Shown here piece by piece: positions 44,710 through 54,481 of a stretch of DNA of 64,000 nucleotides (positions are counted from its first letter, which is position 1; each line of letters opens with the position of its first letter). This DNA is from Paucibacter sediminis (lineage in GTDB: Bacteria; Pseudomonadota; Gammaproteobacteria; Burkholderiales; Burkholderiaceae_C). The notes under the pieces are model-generated. The model was given only the letters and a program-made list of their open reading frames with translations, ran no database searches and had not been told where the DNA came from. The stretch lies in NCBI RefSeq assembly GCF_030254645.1, contig NZ_CP116346.1, positions 4,939,001 to 5,003,000 of the forward strand, written 5' to 3'. The position numbers were made by a program, and so were the translations under genes.

Positions 44710-46998
44710 ATGACGCCCACCACGCCGAACGCCGAGGAACCCCAGCCCTGCCTGCAGCGCCTGCGCCGCGCCGCGCTGCGGCATCCGCGCTGCACACCGG
44801 CCCTGTACGAGCAGCTCGGCGCGCGCTGGCAGGCCGAAGGCCGGACGGCGGCGGCGCTGGACGCCCTGTACGGCCGCTTCTTCGTGCTGGAACGCCTGGG
44901 CCTGGCGCTGGACCTGCGCCGCCAGCTCGAGGCCGGGCTGAATGAGGCCACCGAGGCGCATTTGCCGCAGCAGGCGGCGCGCCTGCACGAGGCGCTGGGC
45001 CGGCTGCATTACCAGATGGGCGAATACCAGCTCGCCAGCACGCATTGGTCGCAGGCGCTGGACCTGGCCGCCATGCTGGGCGATGGGCGCACCGGCGTGG
45101 CCGCCCGCATCGGCCTCGGCCAGATCCATTACGCGCTGGGCGACTGGCCCACCGGCGAGCGTTTCCACAGCGATGCGCGCGGCCTGCTGCAAGGCCTGGA
45201 CGACGATTACCTGGAAAGCAAGCTGCGCATCAACCTCGGCGTGGGCCTGTTCAACCGCCAGCAGTACGAGGCGGCGGCGCAGGAGTTCGGCCTGGGCCGT
45301 GCGGCGGCGGCGCGCGCCGGGCATCGCGACTATGTGGCCGAGGCGCAATGGCACGAGGCGCGCAGCGCCCAGGCGCGCGGCCAGCATGAGCAGGCCCTGC
45401 AGCTGTGCCGCGAGGCGCTGGCGCGCGCGCGCCAGGCCGGCTATGCCTGGCTGCAGACCATGGCCAGCGCCACCCTCACCGAGCTGGCCGCGGCGGGCGA
45501 CGACATCGCCGAGGCGATACGCTGCGGCGAGGAGAGCCTGGAGCTGGCGCGGCGGCTGGGCGCGCGCCGCCAGCAGAGCACCGCGCACCGTGCGCTGGCC
45601 AAGCTCTACCAGAACCAGGGCCGCCTGCAGGCCGCCCTCAACCATCTCTGGCAGCACCAGGAGCTGGAGGGCGAGCTCTACCGGCTCAGCCTGCCCGAGC
45701 GCTTGAGCGCCCTGGCGCGCTTCGACCTCAGCCAGCAGCCGCCCGAGGAGCGGCTGCTGAACCTGTCCAACCGCATGTGGAGCATCGAAAGCGAAGAGGA
45801 CCTGGCCGCCGCGGTGCAGGCGATGCGGCCCGAGATCGAATCGGTGCTGGCGGTGGACGCGGTGCAGTTCTGGTGGGACGCCCAGGGCCGCGGCGAATTT
45901 GCCCCGCTGCCGCCGGTGGCCGCGGCGCAGCTGGACGCCGAGCATTGCCCGAGCTACCTGGCCATGCTGGACGCGCTGCACCAGCCGCTGGCGCTGTCTG
46001 AGTGGAGCCTGCACCCCTGCCATGCCGAGCTCAGCGCGCTGGCCGGCGCCAGCGGGCTGGTGCTGCCGCAGTCGCGCCTGGAGTTCGCGCTGCGGCTGCA
46101 GGGTCGGGTGCGCGCCGTGCTGTGGCTGGACCAGCAGCACGCGCTGCGCGCCTGGTCGCGCGACGAGCTGCTGCGCGCCAGCCATATCGCCAAGCTCTAC
46201 GAGCGCCTGCTGCTGGCGCTGGATCTGGCCCAGGCCAAGCGCGCCCAGCAGGAGATGGAGCGCGAGAAGTTCAGCTCGCTGGGCCGGCTGGTGGCCAGCG
46301 TCGCGCATGACGTCAACACCCCGGTGGGCGTGGCCATCACGGCGGCCTCGGGCCTGGGCGATGCGGCCGCGCGCAGCCTGCAGGCCTTGCGGGGCGAGCG
46401 CGTCAGCCGCCAGGAGCTGACCGCCCTGGCCGAGCAGATGCACGCCAGCGCCGAGCTGGTGGAGCGCAATCTGCAGCGCGCCGCCACCCTGATCGGCGAC
46501 TTCAAGCGCATCTCGGTGGACCAGCAGGCCGAGACCCTGGAGACCTTCAGGCTGGCCGACTATCTGCGCAGCGTGGTCTCGGTGCACAGCCCGGTGCTGC
46601 GCAAGGCCGGCATCGAATGCAGGCTCGACATCCCGGAAGCGCTCGAGATGACCCAGGTGTCCGGCCTGCTCACCCAGGTGTTCTCCAACCTCATCATGAA
46701 CAGCCTCACCCATGCCTTCCCCACGGGCCGGGGCGGCCAGATCGAGATCGCTGCCGAGGCCTGCGGCGCCGATCAGCTGCTGATCAGCTACAGCGACGAC
46801 GGCGTGGGCCTCAGCCCGGAGGCGCGCCGCCATGCCTTCGAGCCCTTCTTCACCACCAAGCGCGGCCAGGGCGGCTCGGGCCTGGGCATGTACATCGTCT
46901 ACAGCATCGTGCACAAGCTGGGCGGCAGCCTGGAACTGCCCGAGCGGCCGCGCGGCATGTGCCTGCGCATGCGCCTGCCGCGTAGCGCGCAGGTCTGA
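44710..46998 (+). CDS. TPR-containing cytoplasmic histidine kinase
   Basis: The 762-residue protein has no membrane segment. TPR-type helical repeats fill about residues 1-345 (for example ARLHEALGRLHYQMGEYQLAST), a divergent GAF-like region follows (about 350-500, VDAVQFWWD), then a coiled-coil linker and the kinase core: H-box ASVAHDVNTPVGVAI, N-box QVFSNLIMNSLTHAF, SYSDDGVGLSP, FEPFFTTKRGQGGSGLGMYIVY. HDVNTP in place of HELRTP is a known variant. TPR-GAF-kinase proteins often respond to protein partners. No response regulator is adjacent. TATGCT at 44679-44684 is a candidate -10. Confidence 0.88.
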   Translation: MTPTTPNAEEPQPCLQRLRRAALRHPRCTPALYEQLGARWQAEGRTAAALDALYGRFFVLERLGLALDLRRQLEAGLNEATEAHLPQQAARLHEALGRLHYQMGEYQLASTHWSQALDLAAMLGDGRTGVAARIGLGQIHYALGDWPTGERFHSDARGLLQGLDDDYLESKLRINLGVGLFNRQQYEAAAQEFGLGRAAAARAGHRDYVAEAQWHEARSAQARGQHEQALQLCREALARARQAGYAWLQTMASATLTELAAAGDDIAEAIRCGEESLELARRLGARRQQSTAHRALAKLYQNQGRLQAALNHLWQHQELEGELYRLSLPERLSALARFDLSQQPPEERLLNLSNRMWSIESEEDLAAAVQAMRPEIESVLAVDAVQFWWDAQGRGEFAPLPPVAAAQLDAEHCPSYLAMLDALHQPLALSEWSLHPCHAELSALAGASGLVLPQSRLEFALRLQGRVRAVLWLDQQHALRAWSRDELLRASHIAKLYERLLLALDLAQAKRAQQEMEREKFSSLGRLVASVAHDVNTPVGVAITAASGLGDAAARSLQALRGERVSRQELTALAEQMHASAELVERNLQRAATLIGDFKRISVDQQAETLETFRLADYLRSVVSVHSPVLRKAGIECRLDIPEALEMTQVSGLLTQVFSNLIMNSLTHAFPTGRGGQIEIAAEACGADQLLISYSDDGVGLSPEARRHAFEPFFTTKRGQGGSGLGMYIVYSIVHKLGGSLELPERPRGMCLRMRLPRSAQV

Positions 46999-47004
46999 GG
47001 GCGG

Positions 47005-47031
47005 ACCTGAGAGCGGGCCTGACGCTCAGGT
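47005..47031. terminator. Weak stem-loop in the gap between convergent genes
   Basis: ACCTGAG and CTCAGGT can pair across 13 nt in the 35-bp gap between the histidine kinase and DUF454 genes. There is no T-tract on either strand, so the terminator role is only a guess. Confidence 0.25.
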
Positions 47032-47033
47032 GC

Positions 47034-47432
47034 TCAGCGCGTCGGCAGGCGCCACATCCAGAAGGCCACGCAGGCGCAGCAGGCGGCCGGCAGCCAGCAC
47101 CAGGCCAGCGGCAGCCGGTAGGCGGCCCACAGCGAGCCCAGCGTCATCATGGTCCAGGCCAGTTGCTTGGCGCGCAGCGGGATGGCATGGTGGTCGCGCC
47201 AGTTGCGCACCATTGGCCCGAAGCGCGGATGGTTCAGCAGCCAGGCCTCGCAGCGCGTGCTGCCGCGCGCAAAGCAGAAGGCCGCCAGCAGCACAAAGGG
47301 CGTGGTGGGCAGCAGCGGCACGAAGATGCCGATGATGCCCAGCGCCAGGCTGGCAATGCCGGCCAGCACCCACAGCAGGCGCTGCCAGACCGGCCGGCGC
47401 GGCAATAGCAGGGGCACCGAGGTTTCGCTCAT
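47034..47432 (-). CDS. DUF454 (YbaN-type) inner-membrane protein
   Basis: The 132-residue protein matches the YbaN/DUF454 family: two N-terminal helices (LLWVLAGIASLALGIIGIF), the conserved VPLLPTTPFVLLAAFCFARGS motif, LLNHPRFGPMVRNWRDHHAIP, and two C-terminal helices. The function of the family is unknown. ATG 47432 gives the normal length. It is divergent from a LysR-type gene across 33 bp and convergent with the TPR histidine kinase. Confidence 0.88.
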   Translation of the reverse strand: MSETSVPLLLPRRPVWQRLLWVLAGIASLALGIIGIFVPLLPTTPFVLLAAFCFARGSTRCEAWLLNHPRFGPMVRNWRDHHAIPLRAKQLAWTMMTLGSLWAAYRLPLAWCWLPAACCACVAFWMWRLPTR

Positions 47433-47453
47433 GGGCAAATCATCGCATGCCGC

Positions 47454-47459
47454 TACAGT
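47454..47459 (+). promoter_or_regulatory. Candidate -10 directly before the second LysR-type gene
   Basis: TACAGT followed by GCGGGC ends 6 nt before ATG 47466, with no ribosome-binding site in between. A leaderless transcript is likely if this is the promoter. Confidence 0.4.
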
Positions 47460-47465
47460 GCGGGC

Positions 47466-48356
47466 ATGAGCAGCGCCCCCGCTTCGGACCTCCGCTTCCC
47501 CTCCATCGACGGCTTGCGCGCCTTTGAAGCCACCGCCCGGCTGGGCAGCCTGGAGCGTGCCGCCGAGGAGCTCTGCGTCAGCGCCAGCGCGGTCAGCAAG
47601 CGCATCAGCACGCTGGAAGAGCTGCTGGGCCTGACGCTGCTGATGCGCACCGCCAAGCCGCTGGCGCTGAGCGCCGCCGGCAAGGAGTATCTGGAGCAGG
47701 TGCGCGCCGCGCTGAGCCTGCTGGCGGCCGTGCCCCTGCACCAGCGCAGCGCCCAGCGCCTGGAGCGCCTGCGCGTCACCGTGCCGCCCACCTTCGCGCG
47801 CCAGATCCTGGTGCCGGCTCTGCCCGAGTTCACCGCCGCCCATCCCGAGCTGGAGCTGGAGCTGGTGCTGTCGATCCCCTATCTGGACGAGACCAGCCCG
47901 CCGGCGGACGTGGAGGTGCGGCATGGCGACATGCCCGAGGGTCAGGTCTTGCTGCGCGACGTGGTCACGCCGATGGCCGCGCCCAGCCTGCTGGCGCGCA
48001 TGCCACCGCTGCGCCAGCCCGCCGACCTGCAGGATTGGCCGCTGCTGCGCACGCCGCTGGAGCCCTGGACGCCCTGGCTGCGCGCCGCCGGCCTGGCCTG
48101 GCCCGAGCCCGCCAGCGGCACGCGCTTCGTCGACCTCGGCCTGACCCTGGAGGCCGCGGTGTGCGGCCAGGGCGTGGCGCTGGGGCGGCCGACGCTGGCC
48201 GGCCCCTATCTGCACAGCGGCGCGCTGCAGCGGCTCTTCCCCCTGAGCGTGCCGGCCGCCAAATGCTATGGCCTGCTGCAGCACAGCGGCTCGGGCGCGG
48301 CGGCCGCCTTCGGCGCCTGGCTGCGCGGCCGCTGCCAGCGCCTGCAGGAAGAATAA
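47466..48356 (+). CDS. LysR-family transcriptional regulator, likely regulator of lldD
   Basis: The 296-residue protein has the LysR helix-turn-helix (FPSIDGLRAFEATARLGSLERAAEEL, SASAVSKRISTLEELLGLTLLMRT) and the effector domain starting RLRVTVPPTFARQILVPALPEF. The GcvA-like features (LRAFEATARLGS) resemble those in the first LysR protein of the window. It lies 80 bp upstream of the lldD-like gene on the same strand with a strong dyad between them, so it probably controls that gene. Confidence 0.9.
   Translation: MSSAPASDLRFPSIDGLRAFEATARLGSLERAAEELCVSASAVSKRISTLEELLGLTLLMRTAKPLALSAAGKEYLEQVRAALSLLAAVPLHQRSAQRLERLRVTVPPTFARQILVPALPEFTAAHPELELELVLSIPYLDETSPPADVEVRHGDMPEGQVLLRDVVTPMAAPSLLARMPPLRQPADLQDWPLLRTPLEPWTPWLRAAGLAWPEPASGTRFVDLGLTLEAAVCGQGVALGRPTLAGPYLHSGALQRLFPLSVPAAKCYGLLQHSGSGAAAAFGAWLRGRCQRLQEE
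47941..47951 (+). repeat. Dispersed 11-mer GTCAGGTCTTG, copy 4
   Basis: Exact copy inside the LysR-type gene, extended to GGGTCAGGTCTTGC; again reads GGT CAG GTC TTG CTG in frame (Gly-Gln-Val-Leu-Leu). Confidence 0.75.
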
Positions 48357-48358
48357 GT

Positions 48359-48375
48359 TTCAGCCCGCGGCTGAA
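48359..48375. promoter_or_regulatory. Perfect dyad between LysR-type gene and lldD
   Basis: TTCAGCC and GGCTGAA are separated by CGC, a perfect 7-3-7 inverted repeat 3 nt after the LysR stop and 61 nt before the lldD start. No T-tract follows, so an operator for the LysR-type protein fits better than a terminator. Confidence 0.4.
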
Positions 48376-48436
48376 GAACTTTCCCGGCGCGCCGCGGCCC
48401 AGGCCCTAGCATGCGTTCCAACCCAAGGAGACCCCC

Positions 48437-49573
48437 ATGCCCGTGATCACCTGCATCGAAGATCTGCGCCTGCTGGCCCAGCGGCGCGTGCCGCGCATGT
48501 TCTACGACTATGCCGATTCGGGCTCCTGGACCGAGAGCACCTACCGCGCCAACTCGGCCGATTTCCAGGCCATCAAGCTGCGCCAGCGCGTCGCCGTGAA
48601 CATGGAGAACCGCAGCACCGCCACCACCATGGTGGGCCAGCGCGTGGCGATGCCGGTGGCGATCGCGCCCACCGGCCTGACCGGCATGCAGCATGCCGAC
48701 GGCGAGATCCTGGCGGCCAGGGCGGCCGAGAAGTTCGGCATCCCCTTCACGCTCTCGACCATGAGCATCTGCTCGATCGAGGACGTGCGCGCGCGCACCA
48801 AGGCGCCGTTCTGGTTCCAGCTCTACGTGATGCGCGACCGCGACTTCATCGAACGCCTGATCGAGCGCGCCAAGGCCGCCCAGTGCAGTGCCCTGGTGCT
48901 GACGCTGGACCTGCAGATCCTGGGCCAGCGCCACAAGGACATCCGCAACGGCCTGTCCGCGCCACCCAAGCCCACCATCGCCAACCTCATCAACCTGATG
49001 ACCAAGCCGCGCTGGTGCCTGGGCATGCTGGGCACGCCGCGGCGCCAGTTCGGCAACATCGTCGGCCATGTGAAGGGGGTGGAGAACATGGGCTCGCTGT
49101 CCGAGTGGACCGCCAAGCAGTTCGATCCCCAGCTCAGCTGGGCCGACGTCGAATGGATCAAGAAGCGCTGGGGCGGCAAGCTCATACTCAAGGGCATCCA
49201 GGACGTCGAGGACGCGCGCCTGGCGGTGGCCTCCGGCGCCGACGCGCTGATCGTCAGCAACCATGGCGGCCGCCAGCTGGACGGCGCCGAATCCAGCATC
49301 CATGCGCTGCCCGCCATCGTCGAGGCGGTGGGGTCGCAGATCGAGGTGCATATGGACGGCGGCATCCGCTCGGGCCAGGACGTGCTGAAGGCCTGGGCCC
49401 TGGGCGCGCGCGGCACCTACATCGGCCGCGCCTTCCTCTATGGCCTGGGCGCGATGGGCGAGGCCGGGGTCAGCAAGACGCTGGAGATCATCCACAAGGA
49501 GCTGGACCTGACGATGGCCTTCACCGGCCATACCCAGCTGCAGAACGTCGGGCGCGAAATCCTGCGGCCCTAA
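48437..49573 (+). CDS. lldD: FMN-dependent alpha-hydroxy-acid oxidase, L-lactate dehydrogenase type
   Basis: The 378-residue protein belongs to the FMN alpha-hydroxy-acid dehydrogenase family. It shows FYDYADSGSWTE, MPVAIAPTGLTGM, FTLSTMSICSIEDV, WFQLYVMRD, LTLDLQILGQRHKDIRNG, catalytic His in SNHGGRQLDGA, and HMDGGIRSGQDVLKA for phosphate binding. L-lactate is the commonest substrate and the length fits LldD, but mandelate or glycolate relatives cannot be excluded. AAGGAG lies upstream of ATG 48437 and TAGCAT (48407-48412) is a possible -10. The stop is interlocked with the stop of the convergent GGDEF gene. Confidence 0.88.
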   Translation: MPVITCIEDLRLLAQRRVPRMFYDYADSGSWTESTYRANSADFQAIKLRQRVAVNMENRSTATTMVGQRVAMPVAIAPTGLTGMQHADGEILAARAAEKFGIPFTLSTMSICSIEDVRARTKAPFWFQLYVMRDRDFIERLIERAKAAQCSALVLTLDLQILGQRHKDIRNGLSAPPKPTIANLINLMTKPRWCLGMLGTPRRQFGNIVGHVKGVENMGSLSEWTAKQFDPQLSWADVEWIKKRWGGKLILKGIQDVEDARLAVASGADALIVSNHGGRQLDGAESSIHALPAIVEAVGSQIEVHMDGGIRSGQDVLKAWALGARGTYIGRAFLYGLGAMGEAGVSKTLEIIHKELDLTMAFTGHTQLQNVGREILRP

Positions 49574-51126
49574 GCCGCCACCTGGTTGCGGCCCGCGGAC
49601 TTGGCGCGGTAGAGCGCCTGGTCGGCGCGTGAGTACAGCAGCTCGGCGCTGTCGCCGGCGCGCAGCAGGGCCACGCCGCAGCTGATCGTCAGCACCGGCA
49701 GTACCTCGCTGGCGCGGTGGGCCAGCCCCAGGGCCTGCACGGCGGCACAGGCCTGCCGGGCCACGGCCAGCGCGCCGGCCAGGTCCACCTCCTCGAGCAG
49801 CAGGGCGAACTCCTCGCCGCCCAGGCGCGCCGCCAGGTCCTCGGGCCGGCGTGCCTGGGCGCGCAGGCAGCCCGCCACCGCCTGCAGCGCCTGGTCGCCG
49901 GCCGGATGGCCGTAGCTGTCGTTGTAGCGCTTGAAGAAATCCACATCCACCAGCACCAGCGCGCCGCCACGCCCATGGCGCTGGTGGGCGGCCAGCAGGC
50001 GCGCCAGGCACTCGTCGAACTTGCGGCGGTTGGGCAGTGCGGTCAGCACATCGGTGGTGGACTGGGCCGTCAACTCCACCATCTGCTGGCGCACCAGCTG
50101 GATCATGCCGTTGGCGTATTGCGCCAGGCGGCCGATCTCGTCCTGGCCCGTGACCTCGAGCTGGCCGGCCCAGTGGTTGCTGTCCACCACCGAGCGCAGC
50201 TCCTGCTCGAGCCGGCTGAGGCGGCGCACCACCAGACGGTCCACCACCACCATCATGCCGATGCCGGTGAGCAGGATCAGCAGCACCAGCCCGCGCGTCA
50301 GATAGCCCTGGCTCTGCTGCAGGCGCTCGAGCGTGCCGCGCGCCGCACTCATGCGCAGCAGGGCCACCGCCTGCCCGCCGATGCCGCTGACCGGCAGGTC
50401 CATGTCCAGCTCGCGCGCGTGCAGGCTCAGCGTCGGCACGCCCTGGGCGAACTGCGCCTCCAGCGCTGCGCCCATGCGCGCGCCCGCCGGCGCGGTGCCG
50501 GCCGGCAGCAGCTGGAACCGCAGCTTGGTCTGGCGCTGCACCGAGTCCACCATGGCCGCGGTGAGCCAGCGCCCGATCACCACGGTGCCGCGCGCCGGGC
50601 CGCTGCGGTCGGAACGCAGCAGCGGCCGGAAGCACAGCAGGGCGCGCGCCGCGCCGATCAGGGTGAGACCGCAACCCGGCTGCGCGCCGCGCGCCAGCAC
50701 GCCGACATGGGCCAGCAGCCCGTCCTGCAGTTGCGCCGCATGGGCCTGCATGGGCCGGGCGCCATCGGGCGCGGGCACCTCCACCTGTTCGAGCGTGCGG
50801 CCCTCTACATCCAGCAGGTAGAACCAGTCGATATGGCCGGCCTGCAGCGAGGCGGCCGTCAATTCATCGCGCCGGAACTGCGCGTTCGGCTGCGCCACAT
50901 GCTCGAACATGGCGGTGTAGTTGGACCAGGAGCCCAGCACCACGTCCAGCTGGACCAACTGCGCATCCAGCGCCAGCAGCAGGCGGCGCAGGTCCTTCTC
51001 GGCCTCCACGCGCTCCTGCACCAGGCCATCCGCCAGCAATTGCTCGCGCACCACCCACACGCTCAGGCCCGCCATGGCGGACAGGATGGCCAGCAGCGTG
51101 ACGATGATCTTCAGCCTCAGGCCCAT
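49570..51126 (-). CDS. Membrane diguanylate cyclase with CHASE4-like sensor
   Basis: The 518-residue protein has a first membrane helix (LKIIVTLLAILSAMAGLSVWVV), a periplasmic CHASE4-like domain (about 30-270; VVLGSWSNYTAMFEHV, FYLLDVEGRTLE), a second helix (GLVLLILLTGIGMMVVV), a HAMP region, and a GGDEF domain. The active site is intact (DVDFFKRYNDSYGHPAGD, GGEEF) and RPED five residues before GGEEF is the inhibitory I-site, so cyclase activity should be feedback-inhibited by c-di-GMP. The start is ATG 51126. It converges with lldD with shared stop bases. Confidence 0.92.
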   Translation of the reverse strand: MGLRLKIIVTLLAILSAMAGLSVWVVREQLLADGLVQERVEAEKDLRRLLLALDAQLVQLDVVLGSWSNYTAMFEHVAQPNAQFRRDELTAASLQAGHIDWFYLLDVEGRTLEQVEVPAPDGARPMQAHAAQLQDGLLAHVGVLARGAQPGCGLTLIGAARALLCFRPLLRSDRSGPARGTVVIGRWLTAAMVDSVQRQTKLRFQLLPAGTAPAGARMGAALEAQFAQGVPTLSLHARELDMDLPVSGIGGQAVALLRMSAARGTLERLQQSQGYLTRGLVLLILLTGIGMMVVVDRLVVRRLSRLEQELRSVVDSNHWAGQLEVTGQDEIGRLAQYANGMIQLVRQQMVELTAQSTTDVLTALPNRRKFDECLARLLAAHQRHGRGGALVLVDVDFFKRYNDSYGHPAGDQALQAVAGCLRAQARRPEDLAARLGGEEFALLLEEVDLAGALAVARQACAAVQALGLAHRASEVLPVLTISCGVALLRAGDSAELLYSRADQALYRAKSAGRNQVAA

Positions 51127-51173
51127 GCGCCCCAATGTACGGAGGGCAGGCCCGGCAGGCAAGTGCGCGGCCG

Positions 51174-53114
51174 CTACAACTGCGCCAGCGCCTGCTGCGC
51201 CGAGTCGAACAGCTGCGGCGCCACGCCGTGCGAACTCAGCGCCGCGCTGAGGCGGCTGCGCGCGAAGCCGGCGGCGCCGTAGCGGGTCACGTTCAGGTAG
51301 TAGCGGTCGCTCAGCTCGCGCACCATCGCGGCATAGGCCTCCAGCAGCGCCGGCTCGCAGAAGAAATGGTCGTAGTTGACGATGCCCCAGACCTTGTGCG
51401 GCAGCGGTGCCAGGCGTTTCTCCACCTCGGCGCGGATCGCCTCCACATCGTCCAGCGTGCGCACCGACAGGCGCTCGAAGTTGAGGAAGAACTGACGCTT
51501 GGCGGCGTCATAGCTGAAGCGCTCGGCCAGCGGCAGCATCAGCAGGCGCGCGCGCAGGCCCAGGCCGGCCTCCTCGAACAGCGCCGCCTCCATCGGCCGG
51601 GGTGGCGCCGGCAGCAGGGGCTGGAAGCCCATCAGATCGAGCACGTCCTTCTGCAGGTCCAGGCCCGGCGCCAGCTCGCTCAGCACCATGCCGGCCGCGG
51701 TGAGCCGCAGCACGCAGCGCTCGGTGACGTAGAGCACCTCCTGGCCGCGCCGCAACGCCTCGCGGCCCGAGAAGGTGCGGTGCTCCACCGCGGGCACGAA
51801 CTTGGGGCTGCCATCGGCCAGGAACTGGCCCACGAACACCAGCTTCCTGGTGTTCTGGCTGATGTTGATGAAGCCGCCGGCCCCGGCCAGGCGCGCGCCG
51901 AAGCGGCTGACGTTGACATTGCCCTGCGCATCCGCCTGGGCCAGGCCCAGCACCGCGAGGTCGAGGCCGCCGCCATCGTAGAAGTCGAACTGGTAGGGCT
52001 GGTCGATCACCGCCTGGGTGTTGATGGCGGCGCCGAAGTTCAGCCCGCCGGCCGGGATGCCGCCGATCACGCCGGGCTCGGCGGTCAGGGTGATGAGGTC
52101 GATCAGATGCTCCTCGGCCGCCACCGCCGCCACGCCCTCGGGCATGCCGATGCCCAGGTTCACCACCTGGCCGGACTTGAGCTCCAGCGCGGCGCGGCGC
52201 GCGATCACCTTGCGCGGGCCCGGCGCCATCGGCGTGGCGGCCGCCATCGGCACGCGCAGCTCGCCGGCAAAAGCGGGGCTGTAGGGTTCGGCAAAGGTCT
52301 GCTGGTGGTACTCGGGCTTCTCGGCCACCACCACCGCGTCCACCAGGGCGCCGGGAATCTTGACCTGGCGCGGATTGAGGCTGCCGCGCTCGGCCAGGCG
52401 CTCCACCTGCACGATCACGATGCCGCCGCTGTTGCGCACCGCCATCGCGATCGCCAGCGTCTCCAGCGTGAGCGCCTCGCGCTCCATGGTGATGTTGCCG
52501 TCGGTGTCGGCGGTGGTGCCGCGCAGCAGGGCCACATCGATCGGGAAGGCCTTGTAGAACAGGTACTCCTCGCCATCGATGGGCATCAGCCGCACCAGCG
52601 CCTCGGTGCTGCGCGCATTCAGCGCGCCGCCGCCATGGCGCGGATCGACGAAGGTGTCCAGGCCGACACGGCTGAGGTGGCCGGGCTTGCCGGCGGCGAT
52701 GTCGCGGTAGAGGTGGGTGATGACGCCCTGCGGCAGGTTCCAGGCCTCGATCTCGCCCGCCAGCGCCAGGCGCTGCAGCGCCGGCACCAGGCCCCAGTGG
52801 CCGCCCACCACGCGCTTGAGCAGGCCGGCGTGGCCCAGGTGGTTGAGGCCGCGCGTCTTGCCATCGCCCTGCCCGGCCGCGTACACCAGGCTGAGCTCGC
52901 GCGGCGAGCCGGTGGCCAAGAAGCGCTGCTCCAGCGCCACCGCCAGGTTCTCGGCAAAGCCGATGCCCACGAAGCCCGAGCTGGCCAGGCAATCCCCATC
53001 CTGGATCAGCGCCACCGCGGCGGCGGCGCTCACCACCTTGCCATGCTCGAGTGCCTGCAGCGCATGGATCTGCGCGAGGCGCCCTTGTTGCTCCGGGCTG
53101 CTGTGTTGCGGCAT
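51174..53114 (-). CDS. Acyl-CoA:acetate/3-ketoacid CoA-transferase (alpha-beta fused)
   Basis: The 646-residue protein fuses both halves of a family I CoA-transferase. The N-terminal half has [22 protein letters not shown] and [19 protein letters not shown]; the C-terminal half has [16 protein letters not shown] and [14 protein letters not shown], where the Glu should be the catalytic residue carrying CoA. Such enzymes activate short-chain acids (propionate, acetate, 3-ketoacids). A C-terminal segment of about 120 residues follows, with [23 protein letters not shown] 53114 has AAGGAG at 7 nt. It sits 16 bp after the L,D-transpeptidase-like gene, same strand. Confidence 0.9.
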   Translation of the reverse strand: MPQHSSPEQQGRLAQIHALQALEHGKVVSAAAAVALIQDGDCLASSGFVGIGFAENLAVALEQRFLATGSPRELSLVYAAGQGDGKTRGLNHLGHAGLLKRVVGGHWGLVPALQRLALAGEIEAWNLPQGVITHLYRDIAAGKPGHLSRVGLDTFVDPRHGGGALNARSTEALVRLMPIDGEEYLFYKAFPIDVALLRGTTADTDGNITMEREALTLETLAIAMAVRNSGGIVIVQVERLAERGSLNPRQVKIPGALVDAVVVAEKPEYHQQTFAEPYSPAFAGELRVPMAAATPMAPGPRKVIARRAALELKSGQVVNLGIGMPEGVAAVAAEEHLIDLITLTAEPGVIGGIPAGGLNFGAAINTQAVIDQPYQFDFYDGGGLDLAVLGLAQADAQGNVNVSRFGARLAGAGGFINISQNTRKLVFVGQFLADGSPKFVPAVEHRTFSGREALRRGQEVLYVTERCVLRLTAAGMVLSELAPGLDLQKDVLDLMGFQPLLPAPPRPMEAALFEEAGLGLRARLLMLPLAERFSYDAAKRQFFLNFERLSVRTLDDVEAIRAEVEKRLAPLPHKVWGIVNYDHFFCEPALLEAYAAMVRELSDRYYLNVTRYGAAGFARSRLSAALSSHGVAPQLFDSAQQALAQL

Positions 53115-53126
53115 GGCCGTCTCCTT

Positions 53127-53142
53127 GGGGTCAGTTCTTGCC
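53127..53142 (+). repeat. One-mismatch variant of the dispersed 11-mer
   Basis: GGGGTCAGTTCTTGCC differs from GGGGTCAGGTCTTGCC at one base; it spans the end of the L,D-transpeptidase-like gene and the ribosome-binding region of the CoA-transferase gene. Confidence 0.4.
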
Positions 53143-54477
53143 CTGCAGGTATTTTTGCTCGGCTTGCAGCACCAGGGGCAGGACTTCGTCCAAGGTGACC
53201 GCGCGCGCGCCATCGTCCTCGAGGTTCACCACCGCCAGATAGCCATGCTCGGCACCGCTGCGCGTGAAGGCCTTGGCCAGGCGCAGCTGGTCGCTGCGCA
53301 GCAGGCGGCCATCCGCCGCATCCCAGTGTTCCGCCGCCACCAGGCAACCGGCCTGCGGCACCGCAGGCGCATAGGCGGCACCCGGGTAGTAGCCCGGGTT
53401 GAGGGTGTTGCCATGCATCAGGATCTCGTCGCGCCCGGCCAGGCCCGCCAGCCAGGCCTCCTTGAAGGGCTCGTAGGCGGCCCAGGCCGGCGGCAGAAAG
53501 CTCTCGTACAGCGCCTCGCTCCAGGGCTGGGCCGGCGGCAGCGCGGGGCCGGCGGCATGCTCGAACTCGGCCGGCGTGGCCTCGACCGGCAGCATGCTGT
53601 GCAGATAGGGCGTGGGACCGATCCAGGGGTTGGTGGCGGTGCCGGCACCGCGCAGCGTGAACAGGCCTTGCGGCGTGTTGCCCATGCTGATGGTGCCGGG
53701 CAGGCCGCTGCGCGACAGCGCCAGCTGCGGCACGGCGAACAGGCGGCCATCCGGCTCGCGCACGAAGCGCCCATCGGGCCCGCGCACCAGCGCCAGGCCC
53801 AACTGGCCGCGGCTGGGCCGCTGCAGGCTGAACACCACCGGGTAGCCGGGGCGCAGCGGCGCGGCCAGCAGCTCCGGCAGGGGCGGGCGCGCGGCGGCGG
53901 GCGGGCCCAGGCTGGCCATCAGGGCGCGCAGGCGCGGCTCCTCGCGCCAGGGCGGGAATTGCGCCTCGGTCTGGGCACGCAATGCGCCCGCCAGCTCGGG
54001 CTGGGCCTTCAGCAGGGTGTAGGCCGCGATGGCGTATTCGCGCGGCCGTTGCAGGCTGGGCAGCAGCGGCCAGAGCAGCGGCGCGGCGGCCGGGGCATAG
54101 AGGGCATAGGCCGCCGTCAGCAGGGCGCGCTGCGTGTCCGGTGCTTGCTGGGCCACGCCGGGCAGGGCCGCCAGCAGTGGCGCGCGCAGGGCCTCGATCT
54201 CGAGGTTGAATTGCGCCGCGCTGGCAAGTGCGGCGGGCAGCTCGGCCAGCGCCGCGGCCTCACCGCGCTGCAAGCGCGCCACGCGTGCGCGCTGCCGCGC
54301 CTGTTCGTCCGCCAGCATGGCGCGCTCGGCGGCGCCGGCCGCCGGCGCCCAGCGGAAGTCGCTCGGCTGGTAGCGCTGCAGCTCGGCCGCGCTGTGGCGC
54401 TTTTCCGGCGCCGGGCCAGGGCTGGCGCAGGCCGCCAGCAGCAAGGCCAGCGCCAGCATCAACGGCCGGGTCGCCAA
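53131..54477 (-). CDS. Lipoprotein with L,D-transpeptidase-like catalytic motif
   Basis: Starting at TTG 54477 the 448-residue product begins with a compact lipoprotein signal ([18 protein letters not shown], lipobox LAAC). TTG is favoured over ATG 54504 because GGAG lies exactly 7 nt upstream and the signal peptide is then of normal length. The body is an Ala/Leu/Pro-rich helical region (about 25-190), then a beta-rich domain with [26 protein letters not shown] and a YkuD-like MHGN ... QAGCLVA motif (Cys near 378) resembling the His-Gly ... Gly-Cys site of L,D-transpeptidases. Spacing is atypical, so the catalytic assignment is tentative. It is 4 bp after the M20 peptidase gene. Confidence 0.72.
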   Translation of the reverse strand: MATRPLMLALALLLAACASPGPAPEKRHSAAELQRYQPSDFRWAPAAGAAERAMLADEQARQRARVARLQRGEAAALAELPAALASAAQFNLEIEALRAPLLAALPGVAQQAPDTQRALLTAAYALYAPAAAPLLWPLLPSLQRPREYAIAAYTLLKAQPELAGALRAQTEAQFPPWREEPRLRALMASLGPPAAARPPLPELLAAPLRPGYPVVFSLQRPSRGQLGLALVRGPDGRFVREPDGRLFAVPQLALSRSGLPGTISMGNTPQGLFTLRGAGTATNPWIGPTPYLHSMLPVEATPAEFEHAAGPALPPAQPWSEALYESFLPPAWAAYEPFKEAWLAGLAGRDEILMHGNTLNPGYYPGAAYAPAVPQAGCLVAAEHWDAADGRLLRSDQLRLAKAFTRSGAEHGYLAVVNLEDDGARAVTLDEVLPLVLQAEQKYLQGKN

Positions 54478-54481
54478 TGCC

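Noticed and set aside
44383-46914. A minus-strand open frame of about 840 codons antisense to dinB and the TPR histidine kinase
   Set aside because: It spans two unrelated genes and shows no domain; a codon-bias artefact.
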